Assembly (NCBI GenBank): GCA_018466975.1
Contig: CM031560.1
Coordinates: forward strand, 1,054,001-1,118,000
Source of the DNA: Sparassis latifolia
Lineage: Eukaryota > Basidiomycota > Agaricomycetes > Polyporales > Sparassidaceae
Reading direction: 5' to 3'
Length of the DNA: 64,000 bases
Of the stretch, positions 42,808 to 54,048 are shown one piece after another (position 1 is the stretch's first letter; every line of letters starts with the position of its first letter). The notes beneath the pieces were generated by a model that saw only the letters and a list, made by a program, of their open reading frames with translations, ran no database searches and was not told where the DNA came from. The position numbers and the translations under genes are program-made.

Positions 42808-45103
42808 TCACAGTTTGGCCTTCGCGCCGTCGCCCTTGTGTTTCTGCGCCTCCGCAGCGGCAGCGGCGCGCTCCATCATTGCCCGCGTCTCCGTCGCCGC
42901 TTCCGCGAGGTAGTGCTTGAGCTCGGCCGTCCGCCGCTTCAGGCTCGTGATCGTCCAGCGGATGTAATTGTCGCCGATGGAGTACGACAGGCCGTAGCCG
43001 TCCGGCACAACTGCAGGAGAACCGCACGTGAGTACAGGCCAGACCACGAGAAGCAGAGTGACGGTTGCGCACCTTCACCGTAGCCCCAGCCGTCCAGGAA
43101 TGGAGAGGAGAGACTGGAGGTCGAGAGCTCCCAGTGGTTTGTCTTCGAGAACGCCGCGTCGGTGTAGATCGCGGGGACGGGCTCGCCCTCGCGCAGCATC
43201 TTCTTCAGCCCGAAGAGGTGGCGGTCGACGCCCTGACCGTCTGCAGCCCACGCGGCGTACTGCAAGTGCCGGGTCACCGCTCGTCTAAAGAGGAGCGCAC
43301 GGTGCTCGTCCTTCAAATGCACATTCAGAAATCATAACGCATTGAGGGAATACGACCACAGTGCTTACCGTCTCGTTAGGGTTGAGCATCGCCTCCGCCC
43401 AGACCTTGCTCTCGTTGCTGGCGCTCCGGATGACCTCCGTGCGCCCGAGCTGGTACTTGCGCGTCTGCGCGCTCTCGTAGCACACGCCGGGCCTGTTGTA
43501 CATCTTGTGGAACGCGAGCTGCTTCACCAGCTGCGCCCACGCATCGGGCGAGGCCTTGAACTTCTTGATGTACTCCTTGCCGTAGCCCTCGTAGTGCAAG
43601 ACCTGTCAACGGCACCGTCGCATGCTCAGCATTCTACTGCACGGGAAAGTGGACGAATGGACGAGTGAACGAACCTCCATGTCATGTTGGCCGACGAGGG
43701 TATCGAACGCGCTTTCGGCCTTTGCGATGTACTCTTGTGTCTTGGCATCTATTACGAAGTGACAGCTCTTTTGGCGCGGGCAGGTTCGCGCCTGTGTCCG
43801 CCGTGCGTGGAGGGCCGAGGTCGATTTTGCCAGCAGCGAGGGACGCAAGCGTAAACTCGTTCAGGCGAAGAGTGGGAGTGCCATCCATGCACGAATGCTC
43901 GCCGAGGAATCCCGACTTGCCGTTCTCGAAGACGATCACTGGAATCAAAGATGTGAGCGCGGGCAAACCCAGGCCAAATGGGGCGGCACACGCACGCTGG
44001 TGTTTGTCGAAGAAGCGGTTCCGGCCGTCGCCCACCCAGCAAGCCCAGCTTGCGTCTTCGCGCGTGACGGGGGCGGTGTCGTCCAGACACACGACCACCA
44101 TAGCAGACTCAATCTCTTTGAGGTTAGCCGCGTTTGATGGCGAGGCCGCGAGGAGGGTGGCACGGGCCTGCAGGCGTGATTCAGACTATCTCTCGTAGAC
44201 AACTTGTCCGTCACTCACGTCTGTCCATACATCGCGGTTCTCGGAAGTGAGGGCACCCACAGGGACGGCCTTGTCGGTGCCTGCCAACGCGATGACCTTC
44301 TCGATCTGCGCCTCCAGCTCAGCCGAGGAGAGTTCCCGACCGCTCGCATCTGCAAGCGGCACTTTGAAGAGCTTGTTCTTCCGGATGAACACGACGTGAT
44401 TGTTCTCCCTGGCGTCAAACTTGTGCGCTACGTCGGAAGGCTTCTCTGGGTATCGGCAGGAGTGGAAGCTGATAGTGGGTTAGCCGTAGGGTAGCGACAC
44501 AAGTTTGAGTTCAGTACGCACAGCCATTGATACGACTCCATCGTGAGTGGGATCCCACGCACTTTCTCGGGCTCCAGCTGTTTGCTGCATCACGATCTCA
44601 GAATAAGCACGAAGACCGGCCCGCGCTGCTCACCTCTCTACAAGCGTCCTGAAAGGCAGCATCGCCTTGATAAGACTGGCGGCTCTCCTCGCCTGCCCGG
44701 GCTTGTGCACGTCGTCCCTATGCAAGTAGAAGTAGCTGACGTACACGACCACGGGATCCCTGTAGCCCATGTACGCGACGTCGTTCCACCAGTCCGACAG
44801 CCAGCTCCTGACGTTCGGGTCCTTCGCCCGCGCCTCGAGCCGCGCCTGAAGGGTTTTTGCCTGCTCCGACTCGAGAAATGTCTTGACGGCGGCCTGGGTC
44901 GTCGCGAACTCGGACGGCGTCAGGTGCGGCTGGACGGTCTCAAGGTACTTTGCGGCTGTCGAGGAGAGGGTGGGTACGGGTAGTTGGGGTAAGGACGCTT
45001 CGAAGCGCAGCATGGCACCCGCCGTCGGGTCGGCGGTGTAGCCTGGTGGGGGAACCGCATTCCTCTTGGGCGCAGACGATTTGAAACAGCGAGACCGTAC
45101 CAT
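42808..45103 (-). CDS. CAT2: Carnitine O-acetyltransferase
   Basis: Transfers acetyl groups between CoA and carnitine for shuttling between peroxisomes, cytosol and mitochondria. Choline/carnitine acyltransferase signature: MLRFEASLPQLPVPTLSSTA near the N-terminus. Further blocks are WLSDWWNDVAYMGYRDPVVV, GIPLTMESYQWLFN, VCLDDTAPVTREDAS and IVFENGKSGFLGEHSCMDGT with the active-site His. The C-terminal blocks are GVCYESAQTRKYQLGRTEVI and YGLSYSIGDNYIRWTITS. The last residues are AKAKL, so the protein ends in AKL, a peroxisomal targeting signal 1. The start at 45103 gives MVRSRCFKSSAPKR, a basic Ser-rich N-terminus that could be mitochondrial. An alternative upstream ATG (MSSSVSHHCPF) would need another intron. 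About eight short introns. Confidence 0.92.
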
Positions 45104-47144
45104 TACTGATCTTTGAGGCTACAAAAGGACAGTGGTGAGAAACGGAAGACGACATGTTTCGCAAGGTCACAGCTACATGGGTTGCCCGCGAAGGGGAGAA
45201 GCACACGGAGACGCGTCGCACGTGATGCGTACGACGCGCAGAAAAGAGCCGGTACACGTCCGCACCTTGCTCAGGTAACTTGCGACTCGCAGACGATTCA
45301 TGAACCGAGCGTAAGCCGCACGAACAGTTTTTCAGGGTACGTCCGATATGTGGCTTTGGCCGGATTCCCTGGACCTTATATTACCGTTGGGGCTTCGCAT
45401 CTATTTGACGGAAGGCCGCAGGTCGGCCTTCCGTCTGAGAGCCGATGGGCCAAACGGATGCTCCCAATGGACGATCTCCCCATAGAAACACCTGGGCGAC
45501 GACAATACAGTGAACAGCGCAGGCGGCTTGTCTCGTCAAGTCTCCACTCAGAAATGAATTTAACCATGCAGAAGGGACACGTGTGCGAAGCACAGACAAA
45601 TGCGAACCTACCAATGCACGAAATGACCGAACGGAACCAGCCAATGTCTTGTATGTCTTGGACATAAGATGGTCGTCAACCGACGGAATTTATGAGATGC
45701 TGCAGCAATCCTGTGGCCGCGAGGATATCGTACGGAGCGCCGCTAGGTGAGAAAAAGACGAATACAGATATCTAGAAAGAGTCCAGAAACTTTTAGAACA
45801 TGTAGAAGCGCAGAGCTGAGGTGAAGCTGTGCGGGGAGGACCCGGGGAAGGAGAGTTATAGTCGCCCAGCTCTTGGCTCGGGGCGTGCACTCGGCCTCTT
45901 CCGGCTACTCGGCGACCGTCCGTCTGGGGAAGCTCACTCAGCTCTCCCGTGTTTGCCCTTCTCACTCCCATCTGGCTGCAGCCTCTCTAAACGTATCCTA
46001 GCGCAGCTTAGCTTGACATTCGTCTCGTCGAACATTCGACACACACGTTGCAACAGGATTGACCTCTGGGACTGTCGGACACGCTGATTCGAGGCACCCT
46101 AGCTAATGCCATATTTGAGCAGCGCCGCGAGTGGACCTGCTTCGTATTATGAGAGGCCGTTGTGTCCTGTACCAGCCTGCGAGTATATCCTTATCCTTAT
46201 GGTTCTATCATGTACGACGGACGTTTTGCTTTTGGTCGGGAGCGCTGACGGTCCATAGTAACAAGGCACCCCATGATTTCTCTCGATGCTGATGTGTTTC
46301 ATTCATATGCACGGTGTACGGTCGAAGTTGTCGCGCTTAGTGCACCATATCGTGAGTGTAAAAAGGTCCCGCCAGGCCCCTTCGTTCTGTTCCCCCCGGT
46401 TGTAGACCCTCTGTCTGCGGTTGACCTTGATTGATAGATGGTTCCGGGATATATAGCACTGTGCCCCACCTCTTTGAATGCATTGTGGACATGAAATAAT
46501 TTGATGTGTACTAGTGAACGTACATTGTTGGGATGGGGTGTGGAAATTCAATGAGTGCATGCCATCATTGCCATCACCAGGTTTTTCAAACACATAGATC
46601 TATGCAGAATTGCCCCTCTCTCATCAACCCATTCATAATGCTGCATTTCCGCCTGGTGATGCATAAATCGGACATGCGTAGATGTGTGCAGTCTAACTTC
46701 CACCTCATCCCGGATCTGGCCCATGCTAACAACCACAACAATGAAATGCAAGTTGTGGATAGATACATAACAGCATGACACAGCAAGATCCTTGCCAGCT
46801 TCCATATTTTGTTTGCCACAAGATCAACAAGACACATTAATTTCTTCATAGAGGCCCACTAATTCAACTTCTTCAGAGTTCGGCCTCCCATCTTTCCACC
46901 CATGGCCGGAACCTCTCGGACCTTTTGTAGAACGAAAGTTTCATGTTTAAGCTTGTTTCCACAAATTTTTTGAAGCAAAACGGCAGTAAAGTGAGACAAA
47001 ACGCGAGCTTGGATTCGGAAGCCTTCCAGGGACAGGACGGATCAACGTGGGCGTGATCATGAAGTAGGCGCCCGAGGCGGGTGGCTGAAAATCTTGAGTC
47101 GAAAAACTGTGCAGCCACTATACAGCTCCAAAACACACCGGACG
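45104..47144. other. Long gene-poor region with AT-rich core
   Basis: About 2 kb. A perfect hairpin lies at 45407-45435. From about 46290 to 46870 base composition turns AT-rich compared with neighbours, with overlapping frames on the minus strand (46586-46849, 46548-46805) that match no family I know. It may be an old mobile-element remnant. Confidence 0.45.
45407..45435. repeat. Perfect 12-bp inverted repeat (hairpin)
   Basis: GACGGAAGGCCG, loop CAGGT, CGGCCTTCCGTC. It lies about 305 bp upstream of the CAT2 start codon. No T-run follows, so a Pol III terminator role is unlikely; a dyad binding site or transposon footprint is possible. Confidence 0.75.
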
Positions 47145-49245
47145 ATGGCGGCGAGCCGTCTGTCCCCTCCTCCAGGTATGTCATAACCCATATGCTGTGA
47201 TCACTCTAACAGGGGATCTAATATCGTCCTAAGCCACAGACGAAGAAGCCCTGAATGGCCTTAAGAAAATTTACTTGAGCCTTCTTCCTCCAGTGCAGAT
47301 CGTCGAGATATGTCTCGCATTCGAACCGCACGTCCCTTTACACGTCCGCGACACAGTGTGGCCCGCGGATCTCGAAGCCGCTATCCATGCTCTCAAAAGG
47401 GTGCCAGCTAACGGCCCCAGTATGCCACGCGCGTCCTCGACGCAGTCTGTGGAGGCTGAGCCAGTCGTCGGAACAAACGGCAGCGCAGATGTGCCTTCAC
47501 AGGAAGTGCATCCTCCAGGGGAGCCTTCTAGGGACAGCACGGCAGAGACTGAACCAGAGGCGAGTCCACCGATGGCTTCGTTGAACGACCCTGCGGAATA
47601 TCGCTCTGCATTGCAAACCGAGGCACCGCGTTCGTCTGCTGAGCAGTATCTGAGACGACGGCTGTCGGCGTCGTTGTCTCCTGCTCCTTCACCCTTAGCG
47701 TCGAACGATTCCGCCTCAGGTACCAACGCAAACCCGGGTACCCAACCTCAGCCTGCAAGGTACTCAGCGAAATCACCGTCGGCCAGTATGGTGCCGTCCA
47801 CACCCCATTCGCATGCACAACCACCAGCCACGTACCCTTACATGCCTTATGGGTACGCGATGCCCTCCCAACCGCAGCACTCCGCCTACCCGCATGCACC
47901 GTACTACGCGCCGCCTGGCCCATCGCACCCGCACGCATATCCCCCGCCGTATCCCTACTCGCCTTACGCACCTCCGCACGGGTACCATACGCCCACCCCG
48001 CCGCCTCCCCCGCACTACCCAGGCCCATATCCGCGCCCGCATATGCCGTCCGGACCTGCGGATCCATTACCGGCGGAGGACCTCCCCTCGTATGAGGAGA
48101 TGATAGTCGAGGCGCTGCTGGACTCGGGTGACCCCAAAGGCGCGCTGCCAAAAGAGCTGTTCGCGTGCATGGCAGCGCGGTACCCGCTGCAGACGAACTT
48201 CCGGCCGAGCGCGAGCCAGGCGCTGCAGAAGGCGTACAGACGGGGCAGGCTCGAGAAGAGGCCCGGCGGGCGGTACCGTCTGAACGCCGCTTGGGAGGGG
48301 GGTGCGGTGAGTGTTGACACTACCCAAGCGAGTGGATTTTATTGACCAGAGTACGCGCTGTAGACGTCCAGGAGGACGACACGGCGCCCGCAAACACTCG
48401 CTCAGACGACGTACGCGCTGCACCATCCCCCGCAGCCGCCCTCGTCTCCCTTCACGAGTGCGCCACTCGCGCATCCGCCGCAAAACCCGTATTCCCAGCC
48501 AAATGGCTCCGCTGCACAAGGACACATTGCTTCTTACCCCGGCTATCCATACGGTTACCCTCAGACGGGCTACCATGGGTATCCACCACCTCCCGGATAT
48601 CCCCGGTATCCGCCACCGCCACCCCCAGGGGAGGCAGCTGCACAGGAGAAGACAGCGTCTACTGCCGCCACGGCATCGTCTACCTCGAAGGCCGACGAGG
48701 AGAAGGATGATGCGTGGGAAGCCGCGCAGCATATTCTGAGCGCGATCAACTTCGGGCCGTTGGGTTCAGCAGGTGATGGGCCAGAGGCGGGACCGTCGAC
48801 TAGCGTCAACGGCCCTGGATCCCCACCCGAGCATTCCGCACCCGTGACAGCTGGGATGGGATTCGACACCACTGCAGGACCCAGCACGGCGGTGCAGCGC
48901 ACGACGCTGACGGACGACGAGCGCGCATCCCTGCAAGCCCAGCTCGCGCTGTTGGCTGCACAGCTCGCCGAGATCGGCGACGCGGATGAGGAGGACGAGG
49001 AGGGGGAGGAGGACATGCAGTCTGTCTTGATCAGCATGGGCAAGGGTAAGGGTGTGGCGACGGACATCAACTATTTTCCGGAGGTGTTCCAGGACGTCCG
49101 CGGTGCTTCTGTGGGCGCAGCGGTGGCGGTGAACGGGAGTGATGCTGGCGCCGGTGCGAGCGAGGAGGACGAGGAGGATAGCGATGCGGATATGGAGATG
49201 GTTGAGGTGCCTCCTTTTGCTGGGCGCGATCCATTACGGACTTGA
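47145..49245 (+). CDS. H15 (linker-histone fold) domain protein
   Basis: Exon 1 is 47145-47175 (MAASRLSPPP), spliced to DEEALNGLKKIYLSLLPPVQ. A Ser/Pro region then a Pro/Tyr-rich repeat region (YPYMPYGYAMPSQP, PHAYPPPYPYSPYAPPHGY) lead to a winged-helix H15 domain: LPSYEEMIVEALLDSGDPKG, ELFACMAARYPL, SASQALQKAYRRGRLEKRPG, GRYRLNAAW. After an intron (about 48309-48408) come a second Pro/Tyr/Gly stretch (YPGYPYGYPQTGYHGYPPPP), an Ala-rich helical block and an acidic C-terminus (DEEDEEGEEDMQS; EEDEEDSDADMEM). It is not a canonical histone H1: the Lys-rich tails are replaced by Pro/Tyr-rich and acidic tails. A chromatin or transcription role is plausible. Confidence 0.8.
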
Positions 49246-49554
49246 AGTAGGTACGCTGTTCTTTCGATCGCAGCACGTCACATAATTAGTCTATCCGGTT
49301 TATCCACCTGGCGATGCGTTCCCTCGAAATAATGTCGCTGACTTGCGGAAAGGCCCCTCGCCGGAAGTTCATCGATAATCCTCATGAGGACAAGGCGATG
49401 AAAGAGGTGGTATATCAAGTCTTTGCCATAGCAGCTCATGATCAGAGGGTTCTTTGGAAAGGTTATCTCGTATCGATCGCGCTCTCCGCGTGAGGCTAAC
49501 TAATGCTGCCTCCTCAACTCGCATTTCTTCAGACTCGCTGACACACAAGACAAC
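49246..49554. other. Intergenic
   Basis: About 310 bp between same-strand genes. No feature seen. Confidence 0.5.
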
Positions 49555-50127
49555 ATGAAAACTACCGTGAATAACCCAGACGCCGTCCCCCCTCTTCCCG
49601 TGTATTGTGCGTCCGTCCATGCTGCGGGTGTAAAAGCTCCGTACAATGCCTGACGACTTCTTTTATCTTGCCATTCGCGTAGCTCACGCGACGATCTGCA
49701 ATGGGATGGTGTATGTCTCGGGAAGTATCGGCTGCGACAAAGAATACAAGCTCCAAGGTGACGTGAAGGACCAAACAGTGAGTACTCGGAAGGACGATTC
49801 GCGCCTTACGCTGATCCTGTACGGCTCAAGCGCGCTGCTATCGGAAACATGCGAAAGATCTCGCAGGCAGCAGGAGCCGACTTCGAGAACGTAGTGAAGG
49901 TGAACGTGTACCTGACGAACATCCAGAAGGACTTTCCCTTGATGAACGAGGTGTATCATGAGGTATGTGACCTCGTTGCGTCGTCAGTACGAAGAGACGT
50001 TCGATTGATTGGATTTATTGACTTGTAGCATTTTCCCACCAACCCGCCAGCGCGTACGTGCATCGGAGTCGCTGCTCTGCCTTTAGGTGCAGAGGTTGAG
50101 GTTGAGTGCATCGCCGAGAAGCCTTGA
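49555..50127 (+). CDS. RidA (YjgF/UK114) family protein, copy 1
   Basis: Small enamine/imine deaminase that detoxifies reactive 2-aminoacrylate-type intermediates; family members act as trimers. Starts MKTTVNNPDAVPPLPVY and is spliced to SHATICNGMVYVSGSIGCDK. Then GDVKDQT, AAGADFENVVKVNVYLTNI, FPLMNEVYHEHFP and the signature PPARTCIGVAALPLGAEVEVE with the conserved Arg. It ends CIAEKP. Introns at about 49607-49680, 49779-49830 and 49962-50029. A close paralogue follows 635 bp downstream with the same exon structure. Confidence 0.88.
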
Positions 50128-50762
50128 AATAGGGAGAGAAGCTTGTTGGATGTGTCAGGGAGGTACGAACGGGTTGGTCAAATAAATATTGCGCAGAAAC
50201 ACTGCATCACAGCAGTCATGGAATGGACACCAATCGGAGGGTGCAATTGCATGCTGCGACAATACAGGGATGCAAGCTGGACGCGCTGAACCATGGACTC
50301 CCGGCCCGAGCGAAGGAAACATCGGGATTCCGCATTTCTTCAACGTGGTGGTTGATGGATTGGATACAGGCAGCGCACATTGATTCGTTTCAGCCGAATT
50401 TGAGATAGTGGGGGTTTTCTCCATTCGTATACATAAGGTATGAAGACGCACCAAGTTGCAAAGGCATCCGTGTTAAACTTCAGGCACTCTTTGAAATATC
50501 GATACTGTATTTCAGATGGTGATCAGACTTCAGATCCTCGCAAGACATGCACACCTCTCAAATGTTAATGACCAGTTAGCTCTCCCCTCAGCGACCAATC
50601 CCTGACACAGCGCCATGCAGATACTAGGTCTAGTATCGGGCGCCATAGTCGTTGCCGGAAACACAACACAGCCACGGAAGCTCCTATAAATCCTGATATG
50701 AAATGCGAAGGCACATCTAGAAAAAAGCGATCTGTCCACCCACCAGTACAATCATTGCCACC
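50128..50762. other. Intergenic between the RidA paralogues
   Basis: 635 bp. No conserved frame; includes the promoter of the second copy. Confidence 0.5.
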
Positions 50763-51313
50763 ATGAAGACGATCCTGAACGCCCCGGATGCTGTTCCCCC
50801 TCTTCCTGCGTTTTGTGCGTTGGGGCCATTCGTTCTTCTACCTTGACCTAATTCTCAGGGTGACGTGCAGCTCATGCGACTGTCTGTAATGGGATGGTTT
50901 ATGTCTCCGGTAGCATCGGCTGTGACAAGAGTTATAAGATCGTAGGGGACATCAAAGAACAAACTGTGAGCAGTCACCGTGGTTCGTTTTTCTCCCGCTG
51001 AAGCGACATTTCGCGGGAGTAGCGCGCGTCCGTTGAGAACTTACGGAAGGTCCTCCAAGCTGCGGGAAGCGATCTTGAACACATAGTGAAAGCCAACGTC
51101 TACCTGACCAATATGAACGACTTTCCTCTCATGAGCGAGGCCTATTTGGAGGTATGCATGCATTGACAAGACGTCTTACAGATACTCAGCAACTGACCGG
51201 CCTCGTTATGCCAGTACTTCCCTGGAAAGCCGCCTGCGCGTACGTGCATCGGCGTTGCTGCACTTCCACTTGGTGCATCGGTTGAAATTGAATGTATTGC
51301 TGAGAAGCCGTGA
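50763..51313 (+). CDS. RidA (YjgF/UK114) family protein, copy 2
   Basis: Tandem paralogue of the gene at 49555. It starts MKTILNAPDAVPPLPAF, spliced to AHATVCNGMVYVSGSIGCDK, then KIVGDIKEQT, AAGSDLEHIVKANVYLTNM, FPLMSEAYLEYFP and PPARTCIGVAALPLGASVEI with the conserved Arg. It ends CIAEKP like copy 1. Intron positions are the same as in copy 1, so duplication happened at the DNA level. One residue before DFPLM is missing relative to copy 1. Confidence 0.88.
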
Positions 51314-51613
51314 AGAGGAACTTCTTCAGTGCTGATACCAGTAGAAGAAAAACTGTATCCTGGTCATCGCTCGTGTAACTCATGCGCATACCGCTGTATA
51401 CCAGCAATCAATAAAGTGAGCATAAGAGGAACAAACGCGTTCGCGAACAATTCGCGAAAGTTCTTTTCTAGTGTCACGTGACCGCATACGCGCGACGCGT
51501 CATTGGCGGCAGTGTGCAATGATGCGCCTCGTCTCTCTATCGCTCTCTATCGCTTCATCCCCGCTAACTAGGGCTCCTGTCAGCTAGCCATACTTCTTGT
51601 AATTTCTCTGTAT
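51314..51613. promoter_or_regulatory. Promoter region with palindromic motifs
   Basis: 300 bp before the PPPDE-Trx-PUL gene. It holds GTTCGCGAAC (51439-51448), TTCGCGAA (51451-51458) and GTCACGTGAC (51473-51482, an E-box core CACGTG), and an ATTGG (reverse CCAAT) near 51504. These are sequence observations; the binding proteins are unknown. Confidence 0.5.
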
Positions 51614-54048
51614 ATGCCTAACAAAGTAGAGCTCTACGTCTATGATCTCAGCAATGGTCTGGCGCGACAAATGTCTCTCCAACTTACGGGGAGGCAGATT
51701 GACGGCATCTGGTACGCGTAACTCGAGTCGTTCATGTTTCTACGAACGTCAGCTTCATATGTTGAACATAGGCACACATCTCTGGTAATCTTTGGAAAGG
51801 AGCATTTCTACGGCCAAGGAATCTGTGTAACAGCACCGGGACAGTCACATGTGCGTAGATACTCATTTCATGCGATCTTCCAACATATATCTCATGTATT
51901 TCTTTGCAGCATGGAAGACCTCTGCAGATTATAGACATTGGAGAGACAGAGATAGACGAGGCGACTTGGCAGGAATACCTCAATGAGATGCGAAGTCTCT
52001 ACACGGCCGACAAGGTGACCACAAGTGTCTCCTTCAACCACAACTCTACTGATTCATCCCTGCTCTCTTAGTATCACCTTCTAGGTATGCATGATTTATC
52101 GTTGAGATACTTCCTTCTCATACGCGAGCACACCTGCCAGATTTCAACTGTAATTCATTCACGAATGACTGCGTCGGATTCCTCACCGGGAATTCTGTAC
52201 CCGAGTGGATCAAGGGTCGGTTATTTATTATTGATGCATTCTGGGCATGCTGAAAGCTCTGTTCCAGATTTGCCATCCGACTTTCTGTCAACACCCTTCG
52301 GCGCAGCTTTGCGTCCTACCATCGATGCCATGTTCCGCCGCCCCACTCCTGGCGTGGTGGCTACACCACCGACGTTGCAGTCCTCTCCAGTTGCTACGTC
52401 CGCGCCGATTTCCGCGTCTCCAGATCCTGCCTTGACTGCCTCTCTCCTTCAGGCCGTTGCCAGCCAAGCACTCTCTCAGACCATGTCTTCCGCCATCCCC
52501 GCTCCCGCACAGGCGACTTCCACGCTCACGGCACCGGTACACATGTGTTCCAATCCATCGTCGATGCACTCCCTTCTCCGGTCGCATCGTGCTGTAGTGG
52601 CGTTCTTCACCTCGAAGACTTGTCCGCCCTGTCGCATGATTGAACCAGTCTGGGATGAGGTTGCTCGCGAGAAGACCCACGGAAATGGAAACGCGTCAGG
52701 GACCGCGTTTGCCAAGGTCGACATGGGCGTGGGCCTTGGTGGACAGGTCGGCGCCGAATGGGGAGTGAGAGTTACTCCAACGTTTCTGTTCTTCCTAGAT
52801 GGCAAGAAGGTGGATTTGTTGTGTATGCCTGTTTGTAGCTCAACTGACACTTGCAATTCTAGTTCCACGAGCTTAAAGGCGCAAATGCGCCTGAGCTGCG
52901 GACGCAGGTTAATCTTCTGCTCTTCGAAGCCTTCCCCCGTACGTTCTTCTCTAAAAGTCTCCGCTGGGATATGGTGCTCACGCATGCCTTTAGCCCACAA
53001 ACATACCTCCCTTTCACTCCCCTCAGTCGAGGCGTTATCCACAAGTCCCATCTTATTCACGCAAGTTCCTACCCTAGATAGTGTCTTCGCGAAGCTTTCC
53101 TCGTTCCTTGATGCTTCGAGTCCATCTCATACACAAGCGGCTAAAGACACGCTCTCTACCTCCCTTCTCCCTTATCTGAAGGCACGCTTCCCAACCGCCA
53201 GCGGCTCAGCAAAGAAGCCGGCAATTCCTCCCGCAACTCCACAGCAGGTGTCCCGCTGGGCAGAGGCAACGCGCGTCATTGCGAGCGCGCTCTCGCCAGC
53301 ACAGCTCTTTCCCCTTGTAGACATGTGGCGTCTGGCAGTGCTTGACGAGACTGTCGGGTCGTGGTGCGCCACTGCTGCGCCTACGGTGAACCCCGTCCAC
53401 ATTTTCCTCGGGCATGCCATTCGAGCTCTCGACGAAGCGCAGGCAAACGCGCGTAACTACGTCCTCGTTTTTCTGCGGATGCTCGCCAACGCGTTTGTGA
53501 GTACTACCCTGGCTCGTACTGTGCTCTCGACGGGCAACCTTGGGAATCGCGCACCGACTACGAAGGTCCTTGTCTCAAGCCTGTTACACGGGGATGCCGC
53601 AGTGCGCACTGCTGCTGCGAGCGTGGCGTTCAACGTTGCAGCTTTTTTGCAGAAGGGCAGGGTGAACTCACTGAGAGGTGCGAATATCGCCGCCACGGGA
53701 AATGCTGAGGAAGACGGGGAATGGGAGGTGGAACTGGTAAGTGCCGTGCTCGAGGCGCTTTCGAACGAGGTGCAGAGGGAGGAAGTTGGTATGTACCCAC
53801 GTTATTCTGCCGTGTTGAGCTGTGTTTACGATGTCCTTGTATCAGTCCATCGCCTGACTGCGGCGGTCGCATTCCTGCTGCGGCTCTCGCCTGTATATGA
53901 CACACAGTTGGTTCCCTTCCTTGAGGTCCTCCAAGCACGCGATACCCTGAAGAGCAAGCTTGTGAAGGGCGGGTGTGGACCGGAGGGTGTGCAGAAGAAG
54001 GATGTTAGAAAGTTGATAGAAGAGGTAGCGGTGAAATTGTGCCCATGA
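51614..54048 (+). CDS. PPPDE (DeSI) - thioredoxin - PUL fusion protein
   Basis: Starts MPNKVELYVYDLSNGLARQM. The PPPDE/DeSI desumoylating-isopeptidase domain has the catalytic His in HTSLVIFGKEHFYGQG and the catalytic Cys in FNCNSFTNDCVGFLTG. It continues VPEWIKDLPSDFLSTPFG. After an Ala/Pro linker comes a thioredoxin domain with AFFTSKTCPPCRMIEPVW (active site CPPC) and VRVTPTFLFFLDGKKV. The rest is an ARM-like PUL domain (VFLRMLANAFVSTTLARTVL; SLLHGDAAVRTAAASVAFN). PUL domains bind Cdc48/p97, so the protein probably works on ubiquitin- or SUMO-modified clients. Introns at about 51712-51771, 51850-51909, 52015-52073, 52084-52140, 52210-52261 and one near 52820-52862. This fusion occurs in other fungi. 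Confidence 0.88.

Noticed and set aside
47528..48732. Minus-strand frames opposite the H15-domain gene
   Set aside because: Antisense of Pro/Tyr-rich repeats; the plus strand has a clear winged-helix domain and splice sites.
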